A DNA stretch of 64,000 bases from Actinotalea sp. Marseille-Q4924 (GCF_916618755.1 NZ_CAKAKB010000006.1:186001-250000); one strand, 5' to 3'. Positions 50,610-59,468 are shown, counted from the first letter of the stretch. The notes: generated by a model not told the origin, from the letters alone. Translations and numbers: made by a program.

Positions 50610-50876
50610 TCAGGTCCGCTCGGCCTCGCGCATGGCGGCGAGCTCGGTCGAGAGCGCCGCGCCGTCCCGGGGGTGGGCAAGGTCGACCGGAGATCGACGC
50701 GCGGGGCGCGCCTCCCCCGCCTGGAGCATCTCCTCCAGCGGAGACCGCGGGATGGGCGCGAGGCGCGCGACGGGTCGTCCGCGGTCAGTGACCGTGATCG
50801 TCTCCCCCGCCGCCGTCCGGGCGACGACCGACGACGCGTTCTGCTTGAGAGCGCGGATCCCGACGGTGTCGTCCAT
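50610..50876 (-). CDS. Phd/YefM-type antitoxin
   Basis: 88 residues. VGIRALKQNASSVVARTAAGETITVTDRGRPVARLAPIP is the DNA-binding half of the Phd fold; the C-terminal half (about 45-88) would neutralise the PIN toxin encoded next to it. The pair probably represses its own promoter at the inverted repeat directly upstream. Confidence 0.9.
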   Translation of the reverse strand: MDDTVGIRALKQNASSVVARTAAGETITVTDRGRPVARLAPIPRSPLEEMLQAGEARPARRSPVDLAHPRDGAALSTELAAMREAERT

Positions 50877-50879
50877 GTG

Positions 50880-50890
50880 CTACATCGTAG
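50880..50890. promoter_or_regulatory. Likely autoregulatory operator of the toxin-antitoxin pair
   Basis: CTAC-ATC-GTAG inverted repeat only 3 bp upstream of the antitoxin start codon. The location suits autorepression by the Phd-type antitoxin. Confidence 0.45.
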
Positions 50891-50948
50891 ACCAGTGTTC
50901 GCCGTCGCCTCGGACTGCAGACTGGAACGTGCAGGCGGCTGTCTCCCT

Positions 50949-51323
50949 TCACACGGTGATGCGAAGGTCGCCATGGACGATCTGATAGCTCTCGTAGTGC
51001 GGGGAGTCGTCCTCGATGACTAGAACGGCGCCGTCGTCGAACGTGAGTCGGACCATTCCGGATCGGTTCCAGCTGATGTCTGTGACGGTGCGGCCGATCA
51101 GAGGGAACATCGCGGGCGCGATGACGAAGCTGTTGTCCGAGGCCGTCACCTCCGACCCGTTCTCGACCGCCGACGTAGCCTCGATCATGATGCTGGTCTT
51201 CGGACCGTCGAAGTAGAGACCGACGTCATTGCGACCGACGCCGACCTGGTTCAAGGTCTTGCCCACAAGAAAGGTGAGGTCTGCGTCATCGGGTAGTCCG
51301 TGCATCTCAGGGCTGCCAATCAT
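50949..51323 (-). CDS. DUF6188-like protein, probable immunity protein
   Basis: 124 residues. DADLTFLVGKTLNQVGVGRNDVGLYFDG, ENGSEVTASDNSFVIAPAMFPLIGRTVTDISWNRSGMVRLTFDDGAVLVIEDDSPHYESYQI is typical of small beta-rich proteins of the DUF6188 type. It lies directly behind the T7SS-type toxin gene and overlaps its end by 17 bp, which fits a toxin/immunity pair. The GC content is lower here than around it. The start is uncertain; a second Met lies six codons on. Confidence 0.75.
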   Translation of the reverse strand: MIGSPEMHGLPDDADLTFLVGKTLNQVGVGRNDVGLYFDGPKTSIMIEATSAVENGSEVTASDNSFVIAPAMFPLIGRTVTDISWNRSGMVRLTFDDGAVLVIEDDSPHYESYQIVHGDLRITV

Positions 51324-52782
51324 GTGGGAGTGGAACGTGCGTGCGCGCGGCGGCTCTTGCGCCGGAGACGTTTGCCGGAGGGCGTCCTGCACCGGGATCG
51401 ATCGGTTGCCCATGCTCGTTACGGAGGCGCCAGTATCCCGTGGGGTAGTCGGGAGTGGGACCAGAAACCCAGAGCTCATACCCCTGTGGGATGAAGATCG
51501 GCGGAGGCTCCGGGGCATTCGTCGGCGGCAGGAAGTTCGCGGAGGACCGCGGATTCCTGCGAGGTACGGGCGTGACATCTACGGCTTGCAGACCGTTGGG
51601 CGCCGGAATTCCGCTCGGTCCTGTTCCGAAGGTTGTGCCGTCGACCGTGGTCACCGACTCGACGAGCTCGTCCGGCCCTCTCAGCAGGAACCGTGCTTGA
51701 AGGTCAGGTGGCGGTCCCAAGCCCGCGCCCGACGCAACGTCGGCGGCGACATCACTCGGCTCGACGATGCCCGCGGCTGAACGTGCTGCGGCGCCCGCAC
51801 GTCCCGCGGTCCCGAGGGTGGACGCCACCTTTCCCAGCCCTACGAGCGGCATGACCAGGGAGGCGACGTTGAAGACGGCGCCCCCGCCGGCACGCCCCGG
51901 GTCGTCCTCCCAGGTGTCCCACGACAGCAGGCCCTCGCCCATCCCCAGCCAGGCGTCGCCCGCCGTGCCGGCGGACCAGGTGCCGTCGTCGTACCCGGCC
52001 AGCACGGTCAGCCCGCTCCAGGTCTGCCCAGCCGACTGCCAGGAGTGCGACCAGCCCCAGGACCCGTCGGTCTCGTCGCCCACGCCCACCAGGGCGAGCA
52101 CGCCTTTGAGGCCGCCCATCACCCCGTCCCAGACCACGCCGTCCCACACGAAGTGCTTGACCTGGACGAACGCCGCCTTGGCGCAGTCGTCCCGACGGCG
52201 CACCGGCGAACCCCACGGCATCTCCGCCTCGGCGGGGATCTCCGCCCACCCGTAGCCGCGCGGATCCTCCGAGCCCGTCGACGCGCGGAACGACACAGCG
52301 CCGTAGGACGCGCGGATCGCGTTCGCGCACCGCCGCTCGGCGTCCCACAGCTGCACCTGCAGGTCGTTCGCCGACCGCATCAGCCCCATGTGCTCGTCCA
52401 CGAGCCCCTGGTCGTACTGCCACCGGGCATCCGCCGCGACCCGCTGCACGAACCCCTCCGCCTGGATCGTCAGCATCCGCCGGAGGTCCAGCACCGGGCG
52501 CACGTCGTCGGCGTACCGGTGCAGCGCCGTGGCGACCGCCTCCAGGTGGTCCGCGAACCGGTCGCTCTCGCGCTCCACCGGGTCCATCGCAGCCAGGAGG
52601 CGGTCCGCCTCCGGCGCCTCGTAGTGCCAGGCCAGCTGCCTCCACTGCGCCAGGACCTCCGCCCCACCATCGCGGACCGCCCGCGCTCCCCGGCTCAGCT
52701 CCACCGCCGCCGCGCTCACCGCGTCCGGGTCAACGCCGGCACCCGCGAACAACGATGGATCGATCGTGCCCACGTCGCCCAC
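51307..52782 (-). CDS. T7SS-type polymorphic toxin, C-terminal activity unknown
   Basis: 491 residues from the GTG at 52782, which has AGGGGGG in front; an ATG at 52836 is an alternative. The N-terminal 150 residues are helical and WXG100/LXG-like (DAVSAAAVELSRGARAVRDGGAEVLAQWRQLAWHYEAPEADRLLAAM, then HLEAVATALHRYADDVRPVLDL), consistent with secretion by a type VII system. There is no signal peptide. The middle (about 210-310) is Trp/Gly-rich with hydrophobic stretches. The last 70 residues (GYELWVSGPTPDYPTGYWRL, ending HVPLPHDWQP) would be the toxic domain; I do not recognise its activity. GC content falls toward the C-terminal end, as is common for exchanged toxin tips. The immunity gene follows. 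Confidence 0.78.
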   Translation of the reverse strand: MGDVGTIDPSLFAGAGVDPDAVSAAAVELSRGARAVRDGGAEVLAQWRQLAWHYEAPEADRLLAAMDPVERESDRFADHLEAVATALHRYADDVRPVLDLRRMLTIQAEGFVQRVAADARWQYDQGLVDEHMGLMRSANDLQVQLWDAERRCANAIRASYGAVSFRASTGSEDPRGYGWAEIPAEAEMPWGSPVRRRDDCAKAAFVQVKHFVWDGVVWDGVMGGLKGVLALVGVGDETDGSWGWSHSWQSAGQTWSGLTVLAGYDDGTWSAGTAGDAWLGMGEGLLSWDTWEDDPGRAGGGAVFNVASLVMPLVGLGKVASTLGTAGRAGAAARSAAGIVEPSDVAADVASGAGLGPPPDLQARFLLRGPDELVESVTTVDGTTFGTGPSGIPAPNGLQAVDVTPVPRRNPRSSANFLPPTNAPEPPPIFIPQGYELWVSGPTPDYPTGYWRLRNEHGQPIDPGAGRPPANVSGARAAARTHVPLPHDWQP

Positions 52783-53252
52783 GACACCCCCCTGCGGCCA
52801 GCCGCCGACCCCCTGCCCGCGACCGACGCCGATCATGCCGACGCCGACCGAGCCCCGTGCCGAGGGCCCTGGAAACCTGTGGACAACTCCGGGAGCCCGG
52901 GGCGAACGGCCTGCGACCGGCAACTTCGCGGCTCCACATGCCGGACGCCCGTTGTCGCCGGCGCGCACCTGCGGTTGCATCGGCGTCATGACGCACACCG
53001 GGCCGGCGAGCACGTCGCCCCGCCCTGCCTGCGTCCCGCTCCGGCGTCGAATGCCGTAGGGCGCGCGCCGTCCCTCGCACACCGGCTCCCGCCGGACCGT
53101 TTCGCTGCGCCACGCCGTCGCCCGCCGACGGCTTGACGACGTCAGCGATCGAGTGCCGAGGCTCCGGCCGTGCCCGCACCGCGACGGGCTGCACCGCCGC
53201 ACGCCCGTCGATGCACGCCCACCCGGGCACCCATCGACCTCAGGAGCACACC
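52783..53252. other. Intergenic region before OsmC gene
   Basis: 470 bp between divergent genes. It must contain the promoters of the toxin gene and the OsmC gene. TTGACG at about 53132 is a possible -35 for OsmC. I see no repeat element or small gene that I can support. Confidence 0.5.
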
Positions 53253-53801
53253 ATGACCACGACCACCAGCAGCAGCACCCGCCTCGCCGAGGAGCGCACC
53301 GAGCAGCTCACCGCCGTCATCGCGGGGACCGCCGAGGCCGTCGCCGCCGACCCGACCCGCGCCGCCGTCCAGTTCACGGTGACGGGCGCGTCCACCGGGT
53401 CCGTCGCGACCGACGTCCAGGCGCGTCAGCACACGTTCGTCGTCGACGAGCCGGCGTCCCTCGGCGGCGACGACTCGGCCACCAACCCGGTCGAGTACGC
53501 CCTCGGCTCCCTCATCGGCTGCCAGGTGGTGACGTACCGGTTCTGGGCCACGCGGCTCGGCATCCGGCTCGACGACGTGCAGGTCAGCGCGGTCGGGGAC
53601 CTCGACGTCCGTGGCTTCTTCGGCCTGGACGAGGCGGTGCGCCCCGGCTTCGGGGAGATCCGCCTCGACGTCCGGCTCACCGGCCCGGAGACCCCGGAGC
53701 GCTACGCCGAGCTGCACGCCGCCGTCGACGCCCACTGCCCGGTGCTCGACCTGTTCACCAACGCCACGCCGGTGACGACGAGCCTGGTCACGGAGGGCTG
53801 A
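53253..53801 (+). CDS. OsmC/Ohr family peroxiredoxin-like protein
   Basis: 182 residues. The two redox cysteines are in YALGSLIGCQVVTYRFWA and AAVDAHCPVLDLF. HTFVVDEPASLGGDDSATNPVEYALGSLIGC is the family hallmark. It probably reduces organic hydroperoxides. The ATG at 53253 follows AGGAG. A strong terminator follows, so it is monocistronic. Confidence 0.9.
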   Translation: MTTTTSSSTRLAEERTEQLTAVIAGTAEAVAADPTRAAVQFTVTGASTGSVATDVQARQHTFVVDEPASLGGDDSATNPVEYALGSLIGCQVVTYRFWATRLGIRLDDVQVSAVGDLDVRGFFGLDEAVRPGFGEIRLDVRLTGPETPERYAELHAAVDAHCPVLDLFTNATPVTTSLVTEG

Positions 53802-53814
53802 GCAGCCCACGCCT

Positions 53815-53855
53815 CCGCGTGCGCCCGGGTCGGTGGACGGCCCGGGCGCACGCGG
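53815..53855 (+). terminator. Terminator after OsmC gene
   Basis: Perfect 15-bp arms CCGCGTGCGCCCGGG (53815-53829) and CCCGGGCGCACGCGG (53841-53855), loop 11 nt, 13 bp after the stop codon. Confidence 0.85.
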
Positions 53856-53910
53856 ACGGCTGCCGGTCACGCCTCGCTCGTGCCGCGCCGTCCCGGCTCC
53901 GTCCCCTGAA

Positions 53911-53958
53911 AGATCTTGCATTTGTTTATTGACCTGACCCAATACGTCGTGCTGCACT
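53911..53958 (+). promoter_or_regulatory. AT-rich promoter region of the xylanase gene
   Basis: The stretch AGATCTTGCATTTGTTTATT and what follows is strikingly AT-rich against its surroundings. Two possible -35 hexamers are seen, TTGCAT (53916-53921) and TTGACC (53929-53934); the -10 is unclear. I see no TGGGAGCGCTCCCA box here, so control differs from the cellobiose phosphorylase gene. Confidence 0.4.
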
Positions 53959-54076
53959 GATGACGAGCGGAATCGCGGCCGATTCGTCGGCGCCCGCCCG
54001 AATCCCTGCAGGTCACGTCCCGGTCCCTGACGCGCCTGATCCCCCTCGCCGTACGTCCTCGAAGGAGCGGATCTGT

Positions 54077-56818
54077 ATGCCCCGACGCCCTCTTGCCGGG
54101 CTCGCCCTCATGGCCCTGCTCGGACCGGCGGCGCTCGTCAGCGCGCCCGCCGCGGCCGCACCCAGCACCGTCCACGAGACCGGCTTCGAGGAGAGCACCT
54201 CGGCCTGGTTCGGACGCGGGTCGGCCGTCGTCGCGACCACGACCGACACCGCCCGCACCGGGACCCGCAGCCTCGCGGTCACCGGTCGGACCGACACCTG
54301 GCACGGCCCGGCGCTGGACGCCCGGCCGATCATGCCCGCCGGCACCTACACCGTCGAGGCGTGGGTCAAGCTCGCCCCGGGCACCGGCACCGACGTCGTC
54401 ACGGCGAGCGTGGCGCGCACGCCCACGGGTGGCGCCACCGCGTACGACACCGTCGCCTGGCAGGTCCCCGTGTCTGACGCCACCTGGACCAAGGTGGGCG
54501 GCACCTACGAGTTCGCCACCACCAACAGCCAGCTCGAGCTGTACCTCGAGAGCCCGGACGCGACGCAGAGCTTCTACGTCGACGACGTGCGGATCGTCGG
54601 CGAGGCCGCCGGCACGGTCGTCCCGGGAACCCGCAGCGACATCGCGACGACCTTCGAGACCGGCCTGGAGGGCTGGGGCCCGCGTGGCGCGGCACAGGTC
54701 GCCACCACGACCAGCGACGCGCACGGCGGCACCACCAGCCTGTCCGTCACCAACCGGCTGCAGTCCTGGCAGGGCCCCACGGTCGACGTCACCAAGGGCC
54801 TCGCCGTCGGCGAGACGGTGGGTGTCTCGGTGTGGGCGAAGCTCGCAGCGGGGCAGCAGCCCGCCTCGCTGCGCGTCTCGATCCAGCGGGACCGCGGCAC
54901 GAGCACCAGCTACGACAACGTGGCCGGCGCCAGCGCCGTCGTCTCGGCCGACGCCTGGACGCAGCTCAAGGGCACCTACACGCTCGGCGCCCAGATCGAT
55001 AAGGCGCAGCTGTACGTCGAGGGCACGGCCGGCGTGAGCTTCCTCGTCGACGACTTCGCGCTCACGGGCGTCGTCGAGACCCCGATCCAGGACCTCCCCG
55101 GCCTCAAGGACGTGCTCGGCGAGGACGGCATCGAGCGGGTCGGGGTCGCGATCGACCAGCGCGAGACGGTGGGACGTCCGTCGCAGCTCCTGCTGCGCCA
55201 CTACGACGCCATCACGCCCGAGAACGACGGCAAGCCGGAGGTCGTCCAGCCCACCGAGGGCCGCTTCAGCTTCACCAACCTGGACCGCCTGCTCGACTAC
55301 GCCGACGCCAACGACGTCGACGTCTACGGGCACGTGCTCTTCTGGCACTCGCAGACCCCGGCGTGGTTCTTCCTCGACGGCACCCGGCCGCTGACCAGCA
55401 GCCCGGAGGACCAGGCGCTCCTGCGTGCCCGCATGGAGGCGCACGTCAAGGGCATCGCCGACCACATCGCCGCCCGCTACCCGAACGGTGACAGCCCGAT
55501 CTGGGCGTGGGACGTCGTCAACGAGGTGATCGCCGACGGCGACACCCCGAACCCGCACGACATGCGCGACAGCCGGTGGTTCCAGGTCCTCGGCGAGCAG
55601 TTCGTGGACGAGGCGTTCCGCCTGGCCGAGACGTACTTCCCGGAGCAGAAGCTCTTCATCAACGACTACAACACCGAGATGCCCACCAAGCGGGTGGACT
55701 ACCTCGACCTGGTCGCGGCACTGCAGGCACGGGACGCCCCGATCGACGGCGTGGGGCACCAGGTCCACGTCGACTTCGCCCGGCCGATCCAGTGGCTGGA
55801 TGACTCGCTCACCGCGGTGGAGGACCTCGACCCCACGCTGCTGCAGGTCATCACCGAGCTGGACGTCAGCAGCTCCGCGGAGAACTACGGCGCCGACGTC
55901 AGCGCCGGCACCACCCCGCAGCACCGCGCGGGGATGACCGACCCCGCCGAGTCCGCCACCGAGGTCGGCTACTACTACCGCGATCTGTTCGACGTGCTGC
56001 GCAGCCACTCCGACTCCCTGGAGTCGGTGACCTTCTGGGGGATCAGCAACGCCCGCAGCTGGCTGCGGACCTGGCCGGCGGCCCGTCCGTGGGAGACGCC
56101 GCTGCCCTTCGACGACGACCTGCAGGCCACCCCGGCGTACTGGGGCATCGTCGACCCGTCGAAGCTCGCCGCCCGCCCTACCGACCAGCTGGCACCGCGC
56201 ATCGCCGGGCACGACGGGGCGACGGCGACCGCGACCGACAGCAGCGGTGCCGTCGTGACGTACGGCCTCCCGGAGGCCGGCGACACACGCGACGGACAGC
56301 TCACCCCGGTCTGCTCCCCCGCCTCCGGCTCGCACTTCGCCGTCGGCACCACCACGGTGACCTGCACGGCGGCCGACTCCGCCGGCAACCAGGCCCGACC
56401 CACCACCTTCCGGGTCGTCGTCGCGCCGCCGTCGGCGGACGTCAGCACCGTGGTGACCGGCCCGAGCACGGCCCGTGCCGGCTCGACGGTGACCTTCACG
56501 ATGACCGTCACCAACGACGGCCCGTCCACGGCCGAGGGCGTCTCCGCGGTCCTCGCCACCAGCGGGATCACGAAGATCTCGGCCAGCGGGGACGGGGAGG
56601 CGGGCTCGATCACGGTCCGCGGCACGGCGCTCACCGGCACCCGATGGACCGTCCCGACCCTCGCCTCAGGCGAGTCGGTGACCCTCACCGTCACCGGCAA
56701 GGTGTCGGCCAAGAAGGGCGGCACGGTCACTGCCGTCGGCGGCTCCGCATCCGACACCGCGGACCCGGACGGCGCCGACGACGTCAGCGCCACCGTCGGC
56801 GTGGCCGTGACGCGATGA
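54077..56818 (+). CDS. Secreted modular endo-1,4-beta-xylanase, GH10
   Basis: 913 residues. A signal peptide (MPRRPLAGLALMALLGPAAL ... APAAAA, cleavage about 27) is followed by two CBM4/9 or CBM22-like carbohydrate-binding modules (about 30-180 and 190-340), the GH10 barrel (about 345-690), a HYR-like Ig domain with Cys pair CSPASG ... VTCTAADSAGN, and a C-terminal DUF11/CARDB-like domain. Catalytic residues are the acid/base Glu483 in WDVVNEV and the nucleophile Glu594 in ITELDV. HVLFWHSQTPAWF and INDYNTE are also typical. No sortase or SLH anchor is seen, so it is probably released. The ATG at 54077 follows GAAGGAG. Confidence 0.96.
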   Translation: MPRRPLAGLALMALLGPAALVSAPAAAAPSTVHETGFEESTSAWFGRGSAVVATTTDTARTGTRSLAVTGRTDTWHGPALDARPIMPAGTYTVEAWVKLAPGTGTDVVTASVARTPTGGATAYDTVAWQVPVSDATWTKVGGTYEFATTNSQLELYLESPDATQSFYVDDVRIVGEAAGTVVPGTRSDIATTFETGLEGWGPRGAAQVATTTSDAHGGTTSLSVTNRLQSWQGPTVDVTKGLAVGETVGVSVWAKLAAGQQPASLRVSIQRDRGTSTSYDNVAGASAVVSADAWTQLKGTYTLGAQIDKAQLYVEGTAGVSFLVDDFALTGVVETPIQDLPGLKDVLGEDGIERVGVAIDQRETVGRPSQLLLRHYDAITPENDGKPEVVQPTEGRFSFTNLDRLLDYADANDVDVYGHVLFWHSQTPAWFFLDGTRPLTSSPEDQALLRARMEAHVKGIADHIAARYPNGDSPIWAWDVVNEVIADGDTPNPHDMRDSRWFQVLGEQFVDEAFRLAETYFPEQKLFINDYNTEMPTKRVDYLDLVAALQARDAPIDGVGHQVHVDFARPIQWLDDSLTAVEDLDPTLLQVITELDVSSSAENYGADVSAGTTPQHRAGMTDPAESATEVGYYYRDLFDVLRSHSDSLESVTFWGISNARSWLRTWPAARPWETPLPFDDDLQATPAYWGIVDPSKLAARPTDQLAPRIAGHDGATATATDSSGAVVTYGLPEAGDTRDGQLTPVCSPASGSHFAVGTTTVTCTAADSAGNQARPTTFRVVVAPPSADVSTVVTGPSTARAGSTVTFTMTVTNDGPSTAEGVSAVLATSGITKISASGDGEAGSITVRGTALTGTRWTVPTLASGESVTLTVTGKVSAKKGGTVTAVGGSASDTADPDGADDVSATVGVAVTR

Positions 56819-56838
56819 TGCGCTGACCGCAGTGCCGG

Positions 56839-56866
56839 AGCCCCGTCCACCTCGGTGGGCGGGGCT
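56839..56866 (+). terminator. Terminator after xylanase gene
   Basis: 12-bp arms AGCCCCGTCCAC (56839-56850) and GTGGGCGGGGCT (56855-56866) around CTCG, with one wobble pair, followed by TCGTCG. It lies 20 bp after the stop. Confidence 0.8.
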
Positions 56867-56985
56867 TCGTCGCGCTCCGGACCAGGTCCGAACGTCCTAC
56901 ACCGGTCGGCGGCCGCGGGAGAGCATCGATCGAGCGGGCCGCGAACGCCCGCCGGACAACGGCGTCCACACCGAAGGAGCACCCC

Positions 56986-58017
56986 ATGAAGGCTGTCCAG
57001 CTGGTCGAGGCGGGCCAGGACCCGCGCGTCGTCGAGATCCCCAAGCCCACTCCCGGGCCGGGCGAGATCCTGCTCAAGGTCACCGCCGCCGGCTGGTGCC
57101 ACTCCGACGTGTTCGTGGTCGAGAACATCGCCGCGTTCCCGCACTTCACTCTGCCCATGACCCTCGGCCATGAGGGTGTGGGCATCGTCGAGGAGGTCGG
57201 TCCGGGCGTCAGCGACGTCGAGATCGGCGGGGCGTACGCGGTGTACGGGCCGTGGGGCTGCGGGCACTGCCCGGTCTGCGTCACCGGCCGCGAGCAGTAC
57301 TGCCCGAACGCCGCGGCGCGCGGCATCATGCCGCCGGGGCTCGGCTCCCCCGGCTGCCTGGCCGAGTACGTCATCGTCGACAACGCGCGGCACCTCGTGC
57401 CGATCGGTGACCTCGACCCGGTCAAGGCCGTCCCGCTCACCGACGCGGGCCTGACGCCGTACCACGCGATCAAGCGCTCCTGGCCAAAGCTGACGCCGGG
57501 CGCCACCGCCGTCGTCATCGGCGTGGGTGGGCTGGGTCACCTGGCGATCCAGATCCTCAAGATGGTCTCGCCGGCGCGCGTCGTCGCGCTCGACGTGTCG
57601 GAGGAGAAGCTGGCCCTCGCGCGCAGCCTCGGGGCGGACGCGGCGCTCATCTCCAGCATGGACAACCTCGACGCGATCAAGGAGGCCGCCGGCGGCGGTG
57701 CGGAGGTCGTCATCGACTTCGTCGGCGCCCAGCCGACCATCGACCTGGCCTCCAAGCTCCTCAAGCCCGCGTCGGACCTCACGATCGTCGGCGTGGGCAG
57801 CGGCGTCGCGCACGTCAGCCTGCTGACCCAGCCGTACGGGGCATCGGTCCTGGCGCCGTACTGGGGGACGCGCGAGGACCTGTACGAGGTGGTCGAGCTG
57901 GCGAAGGAGGGCAGGCTCGACGTGCACACCGAGGTGTTCAGCCTCGACGACGCGATCAGCGGGTACGAGAAGCTGCACGCCGGGACGGTGGACGGCCGCG
58001 CCGTCGTCGTGCCCTGA
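56986..58017 (+). CDS. Zinc-dependent alcohol dehydrogenase (MDR)
   Basis: 343 residues. The catalytic-zinc site is AGWCHSDVFV and LGHEGVGIV, the structural-zinc lobe is complete (GCGHCPVCVTGREQYC), and the nucleotide-binding motif is VVIGVGGLGHLAIQILK. The substrate is probably a primary or aromatic alcohol. It is distinct from the shorter dehydrogenase at 27696, which lacks the structural lobe. The ATG at 56986 follows GAAGGAG. Confidence 0.93.
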   Translation: MKAVQLVEAGQDPRVVEIPKPTPGPGEILLKVTAAGWCHSDVFVVENIAAFPHFTLPMTLGHEGVGIVEEVGPGVSDVEIGGAYAVYGPWGCGHCPVCVTGREQYCPNAAARGIMPPGLGSPGCLAEYVIVDNARHLVPIGDLDPVKAVPLTDAGLTPYHAIKRSWPKLTPGATAVVIGVGGLGHLAIQILKMVSPARVVALDVSEEKLALARSLGADAALISSMDNLDAIKEAAGGGAEVVIDFVGAQPTIDLASKLLKPASDLTIVGVGSGVAHVSLLTQPYGASVLAPYWGTREDLYEVVELAKEGRLDVHTEVFSLDDAISGYEKLHAGTVDGRAVVVP

Positions 58018-58050
58018 GGTCTTGGGTCGGGGCAGGGCTGCAGGGGCGAG

Positions 58051-58099
58051 CCGATCTCACCTCACCGTGCGCGGAGGCGACGCGGTGAGGTGAGATCGG
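58051..58099 (+). terminator. Perfect 17-bp hairpin between dehydrogenase and GNAT genes
   Basis: Arms CCGATCTCACCTCACCG (58051-58067) and CGGTGAGGTGAGATCGG (58083-58099), loop 15 nt. It starts 33 bp after the dehydrogenase stop and ends 3 bp before the GNAT start codon. It can act as terminator for the first gene, and on transcripts that read through it would hide the ribosome-binding region of the second. Confidence 0.7.
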
Positions 58100-58102
58100 G
58101 GC

Positions 58103-58969
58103 ATGGCGATCGTCCTGGGGGTACCGGACGTCGATGGGCTCGGTGAGGTCGTCGGGGTGCTGCGGGCGTGGCGGTCCGAGGGGTCGTCGATGCAGCTGCA
58201 CCCGGGGGACCTCGGCTGGTTCTGGCGGTTCGGCGCCGAGGCGACAGCGGGGGCGGTGCGGACCTGGCGCCGGGGCGGGGACGTCCTCGCCATCGGCCTG
58301 GTCGACAACCCCGCGCTGCTGCGGCTCGCGATCGCACCGGACGCCGAGCAGGACGAGGAGCTCGCCCGCCGCGTGGTCGACGACCTGAGCGAGCCCGACC
58401 GCGGGGCGCTCCCCGCGGCCGACGGTTGCGTCGACGTCCCCGCGAGCACCCGCGTGCACGACATGCTGGACGCCCGCGGATGGAGTTCAGGCGAGCCGTG
58501 GACGCCCCTGCGGCGAGAGCTGCGCGACCGCGTGCCGGACCCGGGGCTGCGGATCGAGGTCGTCGGGCCCGACGCGGCGGCCCTGCGCGCGGCCGTGCAG
58601 CTGGCGTCGTTCGACCGGTCGACGTTCACCGTCGAGCGCTGGCACGCGATGGCGGCCGGGCTCCCGTACGCGGACGCGCGCTGCCTCGTCGCGTACGACG
58701 ACGACGGCGCCGCGGTCGCCGCGGTCACCGTGTGGTCGGCGGGCCCGGGCCGCCCGGGGCTGCTCGAGCCGATGGGGGTCCACCGGGACCATCGCGGTCG
58801 CGGTCACGGCCGGGCGATCACCATCGCCGCCGCCGCGGCCCTGCAGGAGATGGGCTCGTCGAGCGCGATGGTCTACACGCCGAGCGCCAACCGTGCGGCG
58901 GTCGCGACGTACCTCGCCGCGGGCTTCCGCCCGCTGCCCGAGATCCACGACCTCTGCCGCCCCGCGTGA
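58103..58969 (+). CDS. GNAT family N-acetyltransferase
   Basis: 288 residues. The acetyl-CoA-binding motif is GLLEPMGVHRDHRGRGHGRAITIAAAAALQEMG (R-x-x-G-x-G/A). YTPSANRAAVATYLAAGFRP is the following strand and helix. The N-terminal 140 residues resemble a second, degenerate GNAT domain. The acceptor is unknown. The predicted hairpin upstream covers its ribosome-binding site. Confidence 0.87.
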   Translation: MAIVLGVPDVDGLGEVVGVLRAWRSEGSSMQLHPGDLGWFWRFGAEATAGAVRTWRRGGDVLAIGLVDNPALLRLAIAPDAEQDEELARRVVDDLSEPDRGALPAADGCVDVPASTRVHDMLDARGWSSGEPWTPLRRELRDRVPDPGLRIEVVGPDAAALRAAVQLASFDRSTFTVERWHAMAAGLPYADARCLVAYDDDGAAVAAVTVWSAGPGRPGLLEPMGVHRDHRGRGHGRAITIAAAAALQEMGSSSAMVYTPSANRAAVATYLAAGFRPLPEIHDLCRPA

Positions 58970-58987
58970 GGGGGGGCGCCGTCGTCG

Positions 58988-59389
58988 TCAGCTCGCGTAC
59001 TGCGGGTCCGTCGGGGTGACCCACTGGACGAGCTGGTAGATCACGCCGTTCGGGTCGGCCATCTGGAAGTACCGCTCGCCCCACGGTTCGGTCTCGATGG
59101 GAGTCACGACGTCGACGCCGTCCTCCCGGAGCCGGGCGTAGTCGGCGTCGATGTCCTCGACGGTGAAGACGACGAGCAGCCCGTCCGCGCGGCCGGCGGC
59201 CGAGGCGGGCTTGAACGTCGGTAGGCCAGTGCGCAGGTAGACGAGGTTCATGCCGGCGTCGGGGTGGCTCAGCGACGCGAATCCGTCGGCGGACATCGCC
59301 TCGGTGAAGCCGAGGTGCTTCTGCGCCCAGGCGGCGGAGGCGGCGACGTCGGGCACGTTGAGCGAGATGGCGGTTCCAGTGATGCGCAT
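58988..59389 (-). CDS. VOC family protein (glyoxalase/bleomycin-resistance fold)
   Basis: 133 residues. ISLNVPDVAASAAWAQKHLGFTEAM and LLVVFTVEDIDADYARLREDGVDVVTPIETEPWGERYFQMADPNGVIYQLVQWV show the two beta-alpha-beta-beta-beta units; the C-terminal Glu of the usual metal site reads Gln here. GGAG lies upstream of the ATG at 59389. It is divergent from a TetR gene across a palindromic operator, so it is probably that regulator's target. Confidence 0.88.
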   Translation of the reverse strand: MRITGTAISLNVPDVAASAAWAQKHLGFTEAMSADGFASLSHPDAGMNLVYLRTGLPTFKPASAAGRADGLLVVFTVEDIDADYARLREDGVDVVTPIETEPWGERYFQMADPNGVIYQLVQWVTPTDPQYAS

Positions 59390-59432
59390 GCGGTGATCTC
59401 CTGCCGGGTCGGTGGCGGAGCAACACTGTACG

Positions 59433-59454
59433 CTGTACGTCGTACGATGTACAG
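59433..59454. promoter_or_regulatory. TetR operator between VOC and TetR genes
   Basis: CTGTACGTCGTACGATGTACAG is a near-perfect palindrome: outer half sites CTGTAC and GTACAG around a central CGTACG. An additional CTGTAC half site lies at 59426-59431. It lies 15 bp upstream of the TetR start and 43 bp upstream of the VOC start. Confidence 0.8.
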
Positions 59455-59468
59455 CGATTCGTGGCATC

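Noticed and set aside
53867-56335. Very long open frame antisense to the xylanase gene
   Set aside because: In sequence of this GC content antisense frames stay open by chance; the translated product is low-complexity Arg/Gly/Val and the xylanase frame is beyond doubt. The same holds for the long antisense frame over 4133-6343.
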